DNA from: Flagellimonas onchidii | GTDB taxonomy: Bacteria > Bacteroidota > Bacteroidia > Flavobacteriales > Flavobacteriaceae | Reading direction: 5' to 3' | Length of the DNA: 64,000 nucleotides | NCBI RefSeq assembly: GCF_004804315.1 | Contig: NZ_SRXX01000009.1 | Span: forward strand, 122,184 to 186,183 | Shown: positions 8,781-18,492 of the stretch, in pieces | Layout: each line of letters opens with the position of its first letter | Numbering within the stretch: the first letter of the stretch is position 1 | Notes under the pieces: model-generated | Told to the model about the DNA's origin: nothing | Seen by the model: only the letters and a program-made list of their open reading frames with translations | Database searches by the model: none | Program-made: the position numbers and the translations under genes

Positions 8781-9554
8781 TTATTGCATTTTAGCTTCTT
8801 CCCAAAAAACATCCATCTCGGCTAAACTCATTTCTTTAAGGGATTTTCCTGATTCCTTTGCTTTGTTTTCGAGGTATTGAAACCTTTTGATAAATTTTTT
8901 ATTGGTTCGCTCTAAGGCATTCTCAGGATTGATATCCAAAAAGCGGGCATAATTGACCATGGAAAATAGTACATCGCCAAATTCTGATTCCATTTTATCC
9001 TGGTCTCCAAGTTTTATCTCTTCTTGAAGCTCTGAAAGCTCCTCCTTTACTTTCTCGAAAACCTGTTCTGGTTTTTCCCAATCAAAACCCACACCAGCAA
9101 CCTTTTCTTGAATCCTGTTTGCTTTAACAAGGGAGGGTAAACCATTCGGGACTCCTTCGAGCACGCTTTTTTTGCCTTCTTTGAGCTTGATGTTCTCCCA
9201 ATTTTCCTTTACCTGTTCTTCATTGTCCACTTTTACATCTCCATATATATGCGGATGCCTATTGATTAATTTCTCACAAATCTCATTGGCTACGTCAGCA
9301 ATATCAAAATCATTGGTTTCCGAACCAATTTTGGCATAAAAAACTATATGTAACAACAAATCACCCAGTTCTTTCCTCACCTCTTCCAAATCATTGTCCA
9401 AAATGGCATCGCCCAACTCATAGGTTTCCTCAATGGTCAAGTGGCGCAGGGATTGCATGGTCTGTTTTTTGTCCCAGGGGCATTTAGCGCGAAGCTCATC
9501 CATGATACTTAACAGTCGATCAAAAGCCTTTAGTTGCTCTGGTCTTGCATTCAT
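8781..9554 (-). CDS. mazG: Nucleoside triphosphate pyrophosphohydrolase MazG
   Basis: A 257-residue protein with two tandem MazG helical domains. It hydrolyses (d)NTPs, including aberrant ones, to the monophosphate and pyrophosphate. The first domain shows the metal-binding pattern LTIEETYELGDAI and ELGDLLLHIVFYA; the second shows VKEELSELQEEI and EFGDVLFSMVNYA. Length is typical of the full two-domain enzyme. The gene reads toward the toxin and is separated from it by about 100 bases without a clear terminator. Confidence 0.95.
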   Translation of the reverse strand: MNARPEQLKAFDRLLSIMDELRAKCPWDKKQTMQSLRHLTIEETYELGDAILDNDLEEVRKELGDLLLHIVFYAKIGSETNDFDIADVANEICEKLINRHPHIYGDVKVDNEEQVKENWENIKLKEGKKSVLEGVPNGLPSLVKANRIQEKVAGVGFDWEKPEQVFEKVKEELSELQEEIKLGDQDKMESEFGDVLFSMVNYARFLDINPENALERTNKKFIKRFQYLENKAKESGKSLKEMSLAEMDVFWEEAKMQ

Positions 9555-9652
9555 CTAAAAAATTTTATCTAAAAGTACAAAGACCTTATTTTAGGACATT
9601 ATAGTTTTTGGTGTTATTTTGGGACACCGTTAACTATTTTTTCAACAGTTAG

Positions 9653-10306
9653 ATGCGACATATCTTTTTTTTTCTTTTACTCTCCATTTCTATTAATGCA
9701 CAGGGGGATTTACCTTTTTCCGGGGAAGTAAAACAAATTCAAGAACATGTTAATTCGGTATGGGATGCTACCAAACCCACCATTGTCTTTACCGGAAGTT
9801 CAAGTATTCGAATGTGGAAGGACCTTCAGGATAGATTTCCGGACAAACAAATATTGAATACGGGTTTTGGGGGGTCACAATCATCGGATTTAGAACATTA
9901 TTTAGATGAGCTCATTTTAGACTACAATCCAAATCAGGTGTTCATTTATGAAGGAGATAATGACATCAGCAGTAAAAAAAGACCGAAAGAAATAGAAAAT
10001 ACCATTCAAGACATCATTGAAGTATTGTTTCTAAAAAGGCCCCAAATGGAAATTGTTTTGATTTCTGCAAAACCCAGTATCTCCAGATGGCATTTGAAGC
10101 GAAAGTATAAACGACTCAACAAAAGGTTGAAAAAGCTGGCTTCAGAAACTACGAATGTGCGTTTTGCGGACGTTTGGTCAGTGATGGTCTCTAAAAGAAA
10201 ATTAAAAAACCATCTTTTTATAGAGGATGGATTGCACATGAACCAACAGGGATATGAACTTTGGTACAATGTGTTAAAAGATTATATAAACAAAAACGTA
10301 GATTAA
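9653..10306 (+). CDS. SGNH/GDSL-type esterase, exported
   Basis: A 217-residue hydrolase with a signal peptide (MRHIFFFLLLSISINAQG). The SGNH blocks are visible: FTGSSSIRMW with the nucleophilic Ser, TGFGGSQSSD, the block III segment YEGDNDIS, and the C-terminal DGLHMNQQGY supplying Asp and His. Relatives deacetylate sugars or cleave short acyl esters outside the cell. It ends one base before the GH20 gene, so the two are probably a pair acting on acetylated glycans, but the substrate is inference. Confidence 0.88.
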   Translation: MRHIFFFLLLSISINAQGDLPFSGEVKQIQEHVNSVWDATKPTIVFTGSSSIRMWKDLQDRFPDKQILNTGFGGSQSSDLEHYLDELILDYNPNQVFIYEGDNDISSKKRPKEIENTIQDIIEVLFLKRPQMEIVLISAKPSISRWHLKRKYKRLNKRLKKLASETTNVRFADVWSVMVSKRKLKNHLFIEDGLHMNQQGYELWYNVLKDYINKNVD

Positions 10307-10307
10307 C

Positions 10308-11882
10308 ATGTTATCAAGAGCAGTTCTCATTTTTGCAGTGGTTATTTCACTAGCTGCCTGCCAATCAAAAAAGAAGGAAATTAATTTTCCAAAAACAGAT
10401 TTATCCACAGTAGCATTGATTCCAAAACCTGTTAAGACCGTAGCCACCAATAGTGCTTTTGGTCTGGATTCAAATACAGTGATTTTAACCACATTGACGG
10501 ATTCAGAATTTGAAAAAGCTGGTCGTTTTCTAGCGGAAAAAGTCAATGCGAAACTTGGGTTTGATTTGAAAGTCAACAACGCTTCAGATAAAGATGAAAT
10601 TGACAGGGTCATTTATATCAATCAGTCGGACAGTGTTGACTTGAAAACTCCGGAGTCTTATCAACTTTACATTAAAAAAGATTCCATTTATTTAAATGCC
10701 AAAACAGCTGCGGGTGCATTTAGAGGTGTTCAAACGCTAAGACAATTGATTCCCGAGCAAAGTAATGACACCCTGACCGACCATCCATTATGGTTGATTC
10801 CATCAGGAAAAATTTACGATGAGCCTCTTTTTGAATACCGTGGAGCTATGTTGGATGTTGCGAGACATTTTTTCACCGTGGATGAAGTGAAAAAATTTAT
10901 TGACATCCTCGCTTATTATAAATACAATGCCCTTCACCTACATCTTACCGATGATCAAGGTTGGAGATTGGAAATCAAATCATGGCCGAAACTTACCGAA
11001 GTTGGTGGTAAAACCGAAGTTGGTGGTGGCGAAGGCGGATTTTACACCCAAGAAGATTACAAGGACCTTGTGCAATATGCCGCGGATAGACATATCATAA
11101 TTGTACCAGAAGTAGACATGCCCGGACATACCAATGCTGCATCTGTAAGTTATCCGTTTTTAAATGGTAATGGCAAAAAAGTAGCCCCATACACGGGCAC
11201 ACAGGTGGGCTTCAGTACTTTTGATGCACAAAAAGATACCGTTTATGCCTTTTTGGACGATGTTATCCGTGAAATTTCAGAGCTGTCCCCTGGTCCATAT
11301 TTCCATATTGGAGGTGATGAAAGCCATGTGACCAAGAAAAAGGACTATCTATATTTTGTTGAAAAGGTTGAAAAAATTGTTAGGAAACACGGTAAAAGAG
11401 CCATGGGCTGGAATGAAATTGCCCAAGCCAAAATAGACTCCTCTACGGTAGCGCAGCTCTGGAACGAGCCCCATAATGCCATTAAAGCGGCCGAAGGAGG
11501 TTCTAAAATATTACTATCACCTGCGAAAAAAGCTTATTTGGACATGCAATACGATTCACTTTCTAAATATGGATTGCATTGGGCTGCATATATTCCTGTA
11601 GATACCGCCTACAACTGGAGCCCTGAAACATATGTTCCGGAAATACCAAAAGAACAGATTTTGGGAATTGAGGCTCCGCTTTGGTCAGAGACTATTTCCA
11701 ATAGTGCAGAGCTTGAGTATCTAGCTTTTCCAAGAGCTATCGGGTATGCTGAATTGGGCTGGTCACAGCCGGAAAACCGAAATTGGGAAGATTACAAACT
11801 GCGCTTGGCCCAACAGGTTCCTTATTTAAATACAATGAATGTGAATTTCTATCCGTCTAAATTGATAGACTGGGAGAAGTAA
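10308..11882 (+). CDS. Family 20 glycoside hydrolase (beta-N-acetylhexosaminidase), lipoprotein
   Basis: A 524-residue lipoprotein (lipobox LAAC, Cys at about residue 19). An N-terminal GH20b-like domain (to about residue 160) precedes the catalytic barrel, which starts at EYRGAMLDVARHFFTVDEV. The catalytic Asp-Glu pair is in HIGGDESH, and substrate-site residues are seen in LHLTDDQGWR and VPEVDMPGHTNA. It releases terminal GlcNAc or GalNAc by substrate-assisted catalysis. It follows the SGNH esterase after one base and ends just before a convergent gene. Confidence 0.95.
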   Translation: MLSRAVLIFAVVISLAACQSKKKEINFPKTDLSTVALIPKPVKTVATNSAFGLDSNTVILTTLTDSEFEKAGRFLAEKVNAKLGFDLKVNNASDKDEIDRVIYINQSDSVDLKTPESYQLYIKKDSIYLNAKTAAGAFRGVQTLRQLIPEQSNDTLTDHPLWLIPSGKIYDEPLFEYRGAMLDVARHFFTVDEVKKFIDILAYYKYNALHLHLTDDQGWRLEIKSWPKLTEVGGKTEVGGGEGGFYTQEDYKDLVQYAADRHIIIVPEVDMPGHTNAASVSYPFLNGNGKKVAPYTGTQVGFSTFDAQKDTVYAFLDDVIREISELSPGPYFHIGGDESHVTKKKDYLYFVEKVEKIVRKHGKRAMGWNEIAQAKIDSSTVAQLWNEPHNAIKAAEGGSKILLSPAKKAYLDMQYDSLSKYGLHWAAYIPVDTAYNWSPETYVPEIPKEQILGIEAPLWSETISNSAELEYLAFPRAIGYAELGWSQPENRNWEDYKLRLAQQVPYLNTMNVNFYPSKLIDWEK

Positions 11883-11887
11883 TGATA

Positions 11888-12322
11888 TTATTCCTCTTCA
11901 TCTGATTTGGAAGATTCGTCTTCCGAATCAGGTGCAGAGAAATCATCTAGTGTATTATCTACAAGAATATTATACCATTGAACTATCTTTTTGATATCAC
12001 TGGCATACACTCTATCCTCATCATAGTTCGGTAAAACCTCAAAGAAATATTCTTCAAGTTCAATTTTTTCAGCCTTATGGCTAACGGAAGTTTTTTTACC
12101 ACCTTCCTTTTCTTTAATTTTTTGAAACACCTCCCTTAACGGAACTTCCTCTTCCAAAGTGTAAATGGCAATTTCCGATAAAACACTCACATTATTTCGA
12201 AGTCCAACGGTAACTCTTTTTCCATCCAACAACGATTCGCCAACAAAACCACTTCTGGTCTGTGTCAACAACTTAAACAATCCTGGTTTTCCACCAACTG
12301 ATAAAATTTTATCTAATGCCAT
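11888..12322 (-). CDS. DUF5606 family protein
   Basis: A 144-residue protein with a conserved N-terminal half (LDKILSVGGKPGLFKLLTQT, then GFVGESLLDGKRVTVG) and an acidic disordered tail ending DESSKSDEEE. The family is known by neighbourhood in flavobacteria, next to peptide deformylase and ruvX as here. No function is established. It has no signal peptide. Confidence 0.85.
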   Translation of the reverse strand: MALDKILSVGGKPGLFKLLTQTRSGFVGESLLDGKRVTVGLRNNVSVLSEIAIYTLEEEVPLREVFQKIKEKEGGKKTSVSHKAEKIELEEYFFEVLPNYDEDRVYASDIKKIVQWYNILVDNTLDDFSAPDSEDESSKSDEEE

Positions 12323-12374
12323 TTTTACAATTTATGCGCGCAAAATTATGCTTTTAATCCAAACGCGATTTTAT

Positions 12375-12965
12375 TTAACGTGCTTTTTTAATATTGGGAA
12401 ACCGCATTTTATAATCCACGTTGATTTTCCCTTTGGAAATTTTATCCAATCTGTTTTTTAAGAGTCTCTTTTTCAACGAAGAAAGCTTGTCAGTAAACAA
12501 AACACCTTGAATGTGATCATATTCGTGTTGAATAACTCTTGCCAAAAGCCCATCATAGGTTTCTTTATGCTCTTCAAACTTTTCGTCCAAATAGGTAATT
12601 GTGATTTCAGGTTTTCGTTTTACATCTTCTCGCACATCTGGAATGCTCAGACATCCTTCATTAAAATCCCATTCATCGCCGGTTTCGTCTTCAATTCTAG
12701 CGTTAATAAACACTTTTTTAAACCCGTTTAAGGCTTTTTGTTCTTTCTCAGTTAATTCTTCATCATCGGAAAAAGGAGTGGTATCCACCAAAAACAAACG
12801 AATGGGAAGTCCTATCTGGGGAGCTGCCAAACCAACTCCATGCGCGTTGTACATGGTATCCCACATATTGGATATAAGCTCTTCCAATTTTGGATAATCA
12901 GAAGTAATATCCTTTGCAACTTTTCTAAGGACGGGATCTCCGTAAGCAACGATAGGTATAATCAT
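12375..12965 (-). CDS. def: Peptide deformylase
   Basis: Removes the formyl group from nascent protein N-termini, using a metal ion. The three family motifs are all present: GVGLAAPQIG, EGCLSIP (Cys metal ligand) and QHEYDHIQG (the HEXXH box). Length of 196 residues is normal. The stop of ruvX lies four bases upstream, so the two are co-transcribed, with DUF5606 following. Confidence 0.97.
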   Translation of the reverse strand: MIIPIVAYGDPVLRKVAKDITSDYPKLEELISNMWDTMYNAHGVGLAAPQIGLPIRLFLVDTTPFSDDEELTEKEQKALNGFKKVFINARIEDETGDEWDFNEGCLSIPDVREDVKRKPEITITYLDEKFEEHKETYDGLLARVIQHEYDHIQGVLFTDKLSSLKKRLLKNRLDKISKGKINVDYKMRFPNIKKAR

Positions 12966-12968
12966 AGG

Positions 12969-13379
12969 TTAAAAGCTATTAAGGTATGCTTGTAAAATTA
13001 AAGTCGCACTGATTTCATCCACCAACGCTTTGTTTTGTCTTTTCTTCTTTTTCATTCCGCTATCCAACATCGACTGAAATGCTATCTTGGAAGTAAAGCG
13101 TTCATCTTGTCTTTCAATTGGAATGGACGGAAACTTGGCCGATAACTTCTTCAAAAAAGGCTGAATTAATGCTTCCGATTCTGAAGGTGTATTATCCATT
13201 TGTTTTGGAAGGCCCACAACAAACTTTTCTACTTTCTCTTTTTCCAAATAATCGACTAGAAAGGGAATCAAATCGTTGGTTTCAATAGTTGTCAGTCCGG
13301 AAGCAATCAATTGCAGTTCATCGGTTACCGCAATTCCAGTTCTTACCTTTCCATAATCCAATGCCAAGATTCTTGCCAA
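12969..13379 (-). CDS. ruvX: Putative Holliday junction resolvase / pre-16S rRNA nuclease YqgF
   Basis: A 136-residue RNase H-fold protein. The opening ILALDYGKVRTGIAVTD carries the catalytic Asp of the YqgF family; VVGLPKQMDNTPSESE and ERFTSKIAFQSML are the other conserved blocks, and VDEISATLILQAYL is the C-terminal acidic helix. E. coli YqgF processes the 5' end of 16S rRNA; a recombination role has also been proposed. It is the first gene of the ruvX-def-DUF5606 unit. Confidence 0.95.
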   Translation of the reverse strand: MARILALDYGKVRTGIAVTDELQLIASGLTTIETNDLIPFLVDYLEKEKVEKFVVGLPKQMDNTPSESEALIQPFLKKLSAKFPSIPIERQDERFTSKIAFQSMLDSGMKKKKRQNKALVDEISATLILQAYLNSF

Positions 13380-13479
13380 TCCAAAATTTTTGGCAAAAAT
13401 AAACCTAAAAATGTTATGCCTTTAAAATAACCCATAATATTCTATTTTGGAGGTTATCTTTGACGAAAATTTATTTGAA

Positions 13480-14295
13480 ATGACAGCATTAAAAGCGCTT
13501 ATAGAGAAAGCCTGGGACAACAGGGAATTGTTAAAGGAAGAGGAAACCCAAAATGCCATAAGGGAGGTCATCAACAAGATTGATTTGGGCGAATTGCGCT
13601 GTGCCGAGCCCAATGGTGAAGACTGGCAAATAAATGAATGGGTAAAAAAAGCTGTGGTGCTCTATTTCCCTATTCAAAAAATGGAAGTACTTGAAGCTGG
13701 AATTTTTGAATATCACGACAAAATACCTTTAAAGAGAGGATATCAAGAGAAAGGTGTGCGCGTAGTGCCACATGCCGTTGCCAGACATGGTGCTTACATT
13801 TCACCCGGAACAATCTTAATGCCCAGCTACGTAAATATTGGCGCTTATGTAGATGAAGGTACCATGGTAGATACATGGGCAACTGTTGGCAGTTGTGCAC
13901 AAATCGGAAAAAATGTCCACTTAAGTGGAGGAGTCGGAATCGGAGGTGTTTTGGAGCCTCTACAAGCCGCCCCGGTTATTATTGAAGATAACGCCTTCAT
14001 AGGTTCACGTTGTATTGTTGTGGAAGGTGTAAGAGTGGAAAAAGAAGCTGTGCTTGGTGCAAATGTTGTGTTGACAGCATCTACAAAAATTATTGATGTA
14101 ACTGGAGATGAGCCTATTGAACTTAAGGGAAGAGTGCCTGCCAGATCTGTAGTTATCCCTGGAAGTTATACCAAAAAGTTCACTGCCGGTGAATACCAAG
14201 TTCCTTGTGCCCTGATCATTGGGAAAAGAAAAGAAAGCACGAACAAGAAAACATCATTAAACGATGCGCTTCGCGAGCACGATGTTGCGGTATAG
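13480..14295 (+). CDS. dapD: Tetrahydrodipicolinate N-succinyltransferase
   Basis: Catalyses succinylation of tetrahydrodipicolinate in the diaminopimelate/lysine pathway. The C-terminal two thirds is a left-handed beta-helix of hexapeptide repeats (for example GTILMPSYVNIGAYVDEGTM and VHLSGGVGIGGVLEP), preceded by the N-terminal helical domain MTALKALIEKAWDNRELL. I placed the start at ATG 13480, giving 271 residues, the usual length; a TTG 33 bases upstream would add unconserved sequence. A TATCTTTG box at 13455-13462 sits where a -7 element would be for this start. lysA at 37.9 kb acts later in the same pathway. Confidence 0.96.
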   Translation: MTALKALIEKAWDNRELLKEEETQNAIREVINKIDLGELRCAEPNGEDWQINEWVKKAVVLYFPIQKMEVLEAGIFEYHDKIPLKRGYQEKGVRVVPHAVARHGAYISPGTILMPSYVNIGAYVDEGTMVDTWATVGSCAQIGKNVHLSGGVGIGGVLEPLQAAPVIIEDNAFIGSRCIVVEGVRVEKEAVLGANVVLTASTKIIDVTGDEPIELKGRVPARSVVIPGSYTKKFTAGEYQVPCALIIGKRKESTNKKTSLNDALREHDVAV

Positions 14296-14299
14296 TATT

Positions 14300-15343
14300 T
14301 TAGTTTAGTGATTCCAACGATTTTTGAATGGCCATTTGCAAAAAATGGCCATTTGCTATTTTGTTTCTCATCTTATCCACATTGGCAACCATGTTGGCAT
14401 AAGTGGAATTATCAATTTTATCCAATTTATCGGATAATTCTTCCATGGAGGAAATTGTAATTCCTAATTCCTCTTTTTCCACAAGTCTAGCAACAGCTGC
14501 TTTATCCCAAACAATTATAGGCAAACCCGCCAACAGATATAAAGATGTTTTATGGGGATTGTTGTATTGAATATACTTACCAAAAGCTCCATCACATTCC
14601 TTAACCTCGTTTCCATTCCAGACCAAGCCATAGTTTCCTTTTAAATGATTCAGCACTTCATCCGGCGCAAAAACCCCTCGATAATCTAGTACAGAATTTT
14701 CAGGAACTTTATCCTTTTGAAAACCGTTTCCAAACAACTTTAGACTGTAATTTGAATTGGGAAGAGTGTCCAATTGATACAAAAAAGCACTTTTCTCCAT
14801 ACCCAGTCCTCCAGCAAACACCACTTCCCTATCACTTCGTTCAGGTAAGTTGGAGAGTTTTTGTCCTGGCACCAATAGGTAATCGAACAAGTACAAAGGA
14901 ACCATCTTCCCCTTATAACCATTTTCCGCAAACCATTTGATCATGATATTATTGTGCAAAACCAAAACATCTGCTTTGTTAAAGCGCTTCATTTCTTTTT
15001 CCACGTCTTTGTTTTTGCCCATCAACGTTTTTACATCGTGCACAATCAAAATTATTTTACATCCTTTAAGCTTGGCAATTTGAACTTTATAATTGAAAAA
15101 CTTGCTCAGCGGATATTGCATACAAAGGGTTGAGGAAAAAGGAAGTCGCAACAAACCCTTGGTAATTCCAAAAAAGCTGATAATAGCGCCAATTGCCGAG
15201 CTTGGATGGTTACTTTGCTGAAACCCTAAGTTTTTAAATCCACTTTTTGCCAAAACCTGCTCACAGTCCATTTTTGGCTTGGAAGCAGCATTTCGTGAAA
15301 ACTTATAATTTCTAGATATGTAAAACAGATTGTTCATTGCCAT
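14300..15343 (-). CDS. Galactofuranosyltransferase-like / Gtf3-like glycosyltransferase
   Basis: A roughly 347-residue cytoplasmic transferase. The pattern NAASKPKMDCEQVLAKSGFK at the N-terminus, CMQYPLSKFFNYKVQIAKLK, IILIVHDVKTL, and NKADVLVLHNNIMIKWFAENGYKGK followed by LYLFDYLL match the beta-1,6-galactofuranosyltransferase/Gtf3 group. Its divergent neighbour makes UDP-galactofuranose, which supports the assignment. A longer frame reaches GTG 15373, but a TATATTTG -7 box at 15380-15373 overlaps that codon, so ATG 15343 (or 15337) is more likely. The acceptor is unknown. Confidence 0.75.
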   Translation of the reverse strand: MAMNNLFYISRNYKFSRNAASKPKMDCEQVLAKSGFKNLGFQQSNHPSSAIGAIISFFGITKGLLRLPFSSTLCMQYPLSKFFNYKVQIAKLKGCKIILIVHDVKTLMGKNKDVEKEMKRFNKADVLVLHNNIMIKWFAENGYKGKMVPLYLFDYLLVPGQKLSNLPERSDREVVFAGGLGMEKSAFLYQLDTLPNSNYSLKLFGNGFQKDKVPENSVLDYRGVFAPDEVLNHLKGNYGLVWNGNEVKECDGAFGKYIQYNNPHKTSLYLLAGLPIIVWDKAAVARLVEKEELGITISSMEELSDKLDKIDNSTYANMVANVDKMRNKIANGHFLQMAIQKSLESLN

Positions 15344-15443
15344 ATTAAGTAGACTTGGTAAGTTTTTATCCACAAATATATCTCTTTATAACCCTTTTTA
15401 AATATCTAGATCATATCTTTAGCGAAAAGATTTTTTCTTGAAA

Positions 15444-16559
15444 ATGACCAATAAAAAACCGTACGATTACCTAATCGTTGGCAGTGGACTTTATGGAGCA
15501 GTATTTGCCCACGAAGCAAAAAAGAAAAACAAAAAATGTCTTGTAGTTGATAAACGGAACCATTTAGGTGGCAACGTATATTGTGAAAACATTGAAGGCA
15601 TTAATGTCCATAAGTATGGAGCGCATATATTCCATACCAATGACAAATTCATTTGGGACTATGTGAACAGCTTTGTTCCTTTTAACAGATATACCAATTC
15701 CCCTTTGGCTAATTATAAAGGTGAGTTATACAACTTACCCTTCAACATGAATACTTTTTATCAGTTGTGGGGGGTAAGAACACCGCAAGAAGCAAAAGCC
15801 ATTATTGATGAACAAACAAAAAAACATCGAGTAAAGAAGCCCGGCAACCTTGAAGAACAAGCACTTTCTCTAGTTGGTGAAGATATTTATCACAAATTGA
15901 TCAAGGGATACACTGAAAAGCAATGGGGAAGAAAAGCTACCAAACTCCCTGCTTTCATTATTAAGCGGTTGCCTCTTCGCTTTTCCTTCGACAACAACTA
16001 TTTTAACGATTCCTATCAGGGCATTCCTATCGGGGGATACAATAAGCTAATAGATGGGCTCTTAAACAATATTGAATATAGGGTTGGAGTAGATTATTTT
16101 AAGGAAAAAGATAATCTTCACCGGTTAGCGGATAATATTGTCTATACTGGAAAAATTGATGAGTTCTACGATTACTGCCACGGAGAATTGGAATACCGAA
16201 GTCTTCGTTTTGACCATCAAATTTTGAATCAATCCAACTATCAAGGTAACGCGGTGGTAAACTACACGGACTCCGATACATCTTTCACCAGAATTTTAGA
16301 ACACAAGCATTTCGAATTTGGCATGCAAAAAAACACGGTGATCACCAAAGAATACCCTCTTGAGGCCTCCAATAAAAATGAACCTTATTATCCTATAAAC
16401 GATACCAAAAACTCCAACTTGTACAACGAGTATAAAAAAATGGCGTTACAAGACAATATTATATTTGGAGGGCGACTTGCAGAATATAAATACTACGATA
16501 TGCATCAAGTAATCGGAGCTGCTCTTGCCAAAACAAAAAAGCTATTCCAGAATCAATGA
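15444..16559 (+). CDS. glf: UDP-galactopyranose mutase
   Basis: A flavoenzyme that interconverts UDP-galactopyranose and UDP-galactofuranose. Seen are the FAD-binding GSGLYGAVFAHEAKK, the KRNHLGGN motif, YGAHIFHT, the YTEKQWGRKATKLP segment and C-terminal NIIFGGRLAEYKYYDMHQV. Length (371 residues) is standard. ATG 15444 was chosen over a TTG six bases earlier. It implies galactofuranose in a surface polysaccharide or glycolipid, with a fitting transferase in the divergent gene. Confidence 0.96.
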   Translation: MTNKKPYDYLIVGSGLYGAVFAHEAKKKNKKCLVVDKRNHLGGNVYCENIEGINVHKYGAHIFHTNDKFIWDYVNSFVPFNRYTNSPLANYKGELYNLPFNMNTFYQLWGVRTPQEAKAIIDEQTKKHRVKKPGNLEEQALSLVGEDIYHKLIKGYTEKQWGRKATKLPAFIIKRLPLRFSFDNNYFNDSYQGIPIGGYNKLIDGLLNNIEYRVGVDYFKEKDNLHRLADNIVYTGKIDEFYDYCHGELEYRSLRFDHQILNQSNYQGNAVVNYTDSDTSFTRILEHKHFEFGMQKNTVITKEYPLEASNKNEPYYPINDTKNSNLYNEYKKMALQDNIIFGGRLAEYKYYDMHQVIGAALAKTKKLFQNQ

Positions 16560-16756
16560 ATTTTCTTACAGAATTTTCATCGAAAAAAAAGCAACCAAAT
16601 CAATATTCGATATCTATAATGTACTAATAAAGTGTTAAAATACTACATTAAAGTAGGGTATGAATGATTTATCTTGTTTTGTAAGAAAATAAACCAAGAA
16701 ACAATTTTTGCTCTATTTTTTTGTTATAGTTTTGTAATCACCAAACCCCAATACCA

Positions 16757-17566
16757 ATGAATATGGCTGTTTTGAGCACCCCAAATCAAAAACTCTCAGC
16801 ACTCATTATAACTTATAATGAAATCGGTTACATTGAAAAATGTATTGATTCCATTGCATTTGCGGATGAAATTGTCGTTGTAGATTCTTACAGCACCGAT
16901 GGAACTTTTGAATATTTGAAGAACCATCCAAAGGTCACGGTAATCCAAAACCCCTTTGAAAATTTCACTGCGCAAAAGAACTTTGCACTTAAGCAAGCCT
17001 CTAACGATTGGGTTCTTTTTGTGGATGCTGATGAAGTTGTTGGAAACAAACTACAAAAAGAGATTATAGATACCGTAAACAATCCCAATGCCTGCGAAGC
17101 GTATTGGTTCTATAGAAAGTTCATGTTCCAAAATAAACCGCTGCATTTTAGTGGTTGGCAAACCGACAAAAACCACAGACTTTTTAAGAAGAGTAAGGTT
17201 AAGTTTACCGATAAGAAACTTGTTCACGAAACCTTAGAGGTCGATGGCAAATCTTGTATACTAAAAGAAAAACTTACCCATTACTGTTATAAAAACTATG
17301 AGGATTACAAGGGTAAGATGCTAAGATATGGACAATTAAAGGCCAAAGAATCTTTTTACAAGGAAAAGCAGTTCAATTACCTTCTATTGGTTGTGAAACC
17401 ATTATGGAAGTTTTTTAACCATTATGTAATACGGTTAGGCTTTTTAGATGGTAAAAAAGGAGTTATCATTTCCTACCTCAATGCGCTGAGCGTATTGGAA
17501 AGATATCGTGAACTAAAGCGATTGGAAAAGAAAAACCAAATTACCTATTATTTGGTGATGCCATAA
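16757..17566 (+). CDS. Family 2 glycosyltransferase, WaaE/KdtX-like
   Basis: A 269-residue GT2 protein with SALIITYNEIGYIEKCIDSI, the acidic pair VVDSYSTDGT and LFVDADEVV, and the segment WQTDKNHRLFKKSK typical of the WaaE/KdtX subfamily of LPS core transferases. It lacks membrane spans. A candidate -7 box (TAGTTTTG, 16727-16734) lies 23 bases upstream. The 3' end overlaps the convergent gene by 19 bases. Sugar specificity is not predictable. Confidence 0.82.
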   Translation: MNMAVLSTPNQKLSALIITYNEIGYIEKCIDSIAFADEIVVVDSYSTDGTFEYLKNHPKVTVIQNPFENFTAQKNFALKQASNDWVLFVDADEVVGNKLQKEIIDTVNNPNACEAYWFYRKFMFQNKPLHFSGWQTDKNHRLFKKSKVKFTDKKLVHETLEVDGKSCILKEKLTHYCYKNYEDYKGKMLRYGQLKAKESFYKEKQFNYLLLVVKPLWKFFNHYVIRLGFLDGKKGVIISYLNALSVLERYRELKRLEKKNQITYYLVMP

Positions 17567-18381
17567 TGGCTCCACACCAATTTTTTGTTTCTGGTCTCCT
17601 TTCTAATGGTCTGGTTTTTAGCTATTGATTCAGGCGTCTTGTAACCTCTTTTATGATCTAGATGTACGCAAACCGCACTATATCGTAGTTGTTTTGATTT
17701 TATCCCAAAATTGAACAACCGTTCACCCAATTCCCTATCCTGACCTCCATATTGCATACGTTCGTCAAATCCGTTCACGTTTACAATGTCTTTTTTCCAT
17801 CCAGATGAATTATGTCCGTTCCAACTGGCATTTGTCGGCGTAAATGTGTTCAGCAGCTTGGAAATGAACCCACTTGCGGTAAGCTTATTGTTTTTGAACG
17901 TTTTGGGAACCCCTTTCTCTTTTAACCAATTAATATTAAAGCAGTTTTGTTTTTCGATATCCTCGAGCGTAATCAGCTTGGAAATATTCATTGGTAACAT
18001 GTAGTACCCTCCTGAAATAAAATAGCCTTCTTCCTTGTTTACATAGTGAACCTCAACAAAATCTTCACGGGGAATACAATCTCCATCCGTCATGATAATA
18101 TAGTTGGCGCTACAAGCCACAACAGCCTTGTTAAGAATTCTCGACTTTTGAAAACCATCATCCTCCTGCCAAACATGAACAATTTTATAAAATACCTCTT
18201 TAGACATTGTATCGATCAATTGTTTGGTTCTGGGCCCAGAACCGTCATCCGCTACAACGACTTCAAAATCCTTAAAAATTTGACAATTAAAGCCCCATAG
18301 CACCTTTTTCAACCAATCCTCAGAATTGTAGGTACTTACAATTATCGATATTTTGGGTTGCTCTACTTCTGCTAAATCCAT
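17548..18381 (-). CDS. Family 2 glycosyltransferase with galactosyltransferase-type C-terminal region
   Basis: A 277-residue enzyme: the GT-A domain opens SIIVSTYNSEDWLKKVL and has VVADDGSG and MTDGDCIPR as its nucleotide and metal sites. The C-terminal part includes NGHNSSGWKKDIVNVNGFDE and GGQDRELGERLFNFGIK, the Glyco_transf_7C pattern. This class occurs in capsule and LPS clusters. It faces the WaaE-like gene and overlaps it at the 3' ends. Confidence 0.82.
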   Translation of the reverse strand: MDLAEVEQPKISIIVSTYNSEDWLKKVLWGFNCQIFKDFEVVVADDGSGPRTKQLIDTMSKEVFYKIVHVWQEDDGFQKSRILNKAVVACSANYIIMTDGDCIPREDFVEVHYVNKEEGYFISGGYYMLPMNISKLITLEDIEKQNCFNINWLKEKGVPKTFKNNKLTASGFISKLLNTFTPTNASWNGHNSSGWKKDIVNVNGFDERMQYGGQDRELGERLFNFGIKSKQLRYSAVCVHLDHKRGYKTPESIAKNQTIRKETRNKKLVWSHYGITK

Positions 18382-18492
18382 AAGGGCAAAAATATAAAAG
18401 TCTGTGGTTCATTTTCCCACAATTACATTAAATGTAAGATGGATAAAAAATTTGAACTAATTTTACAGATTATGATTTAATAATTTCCTCAT

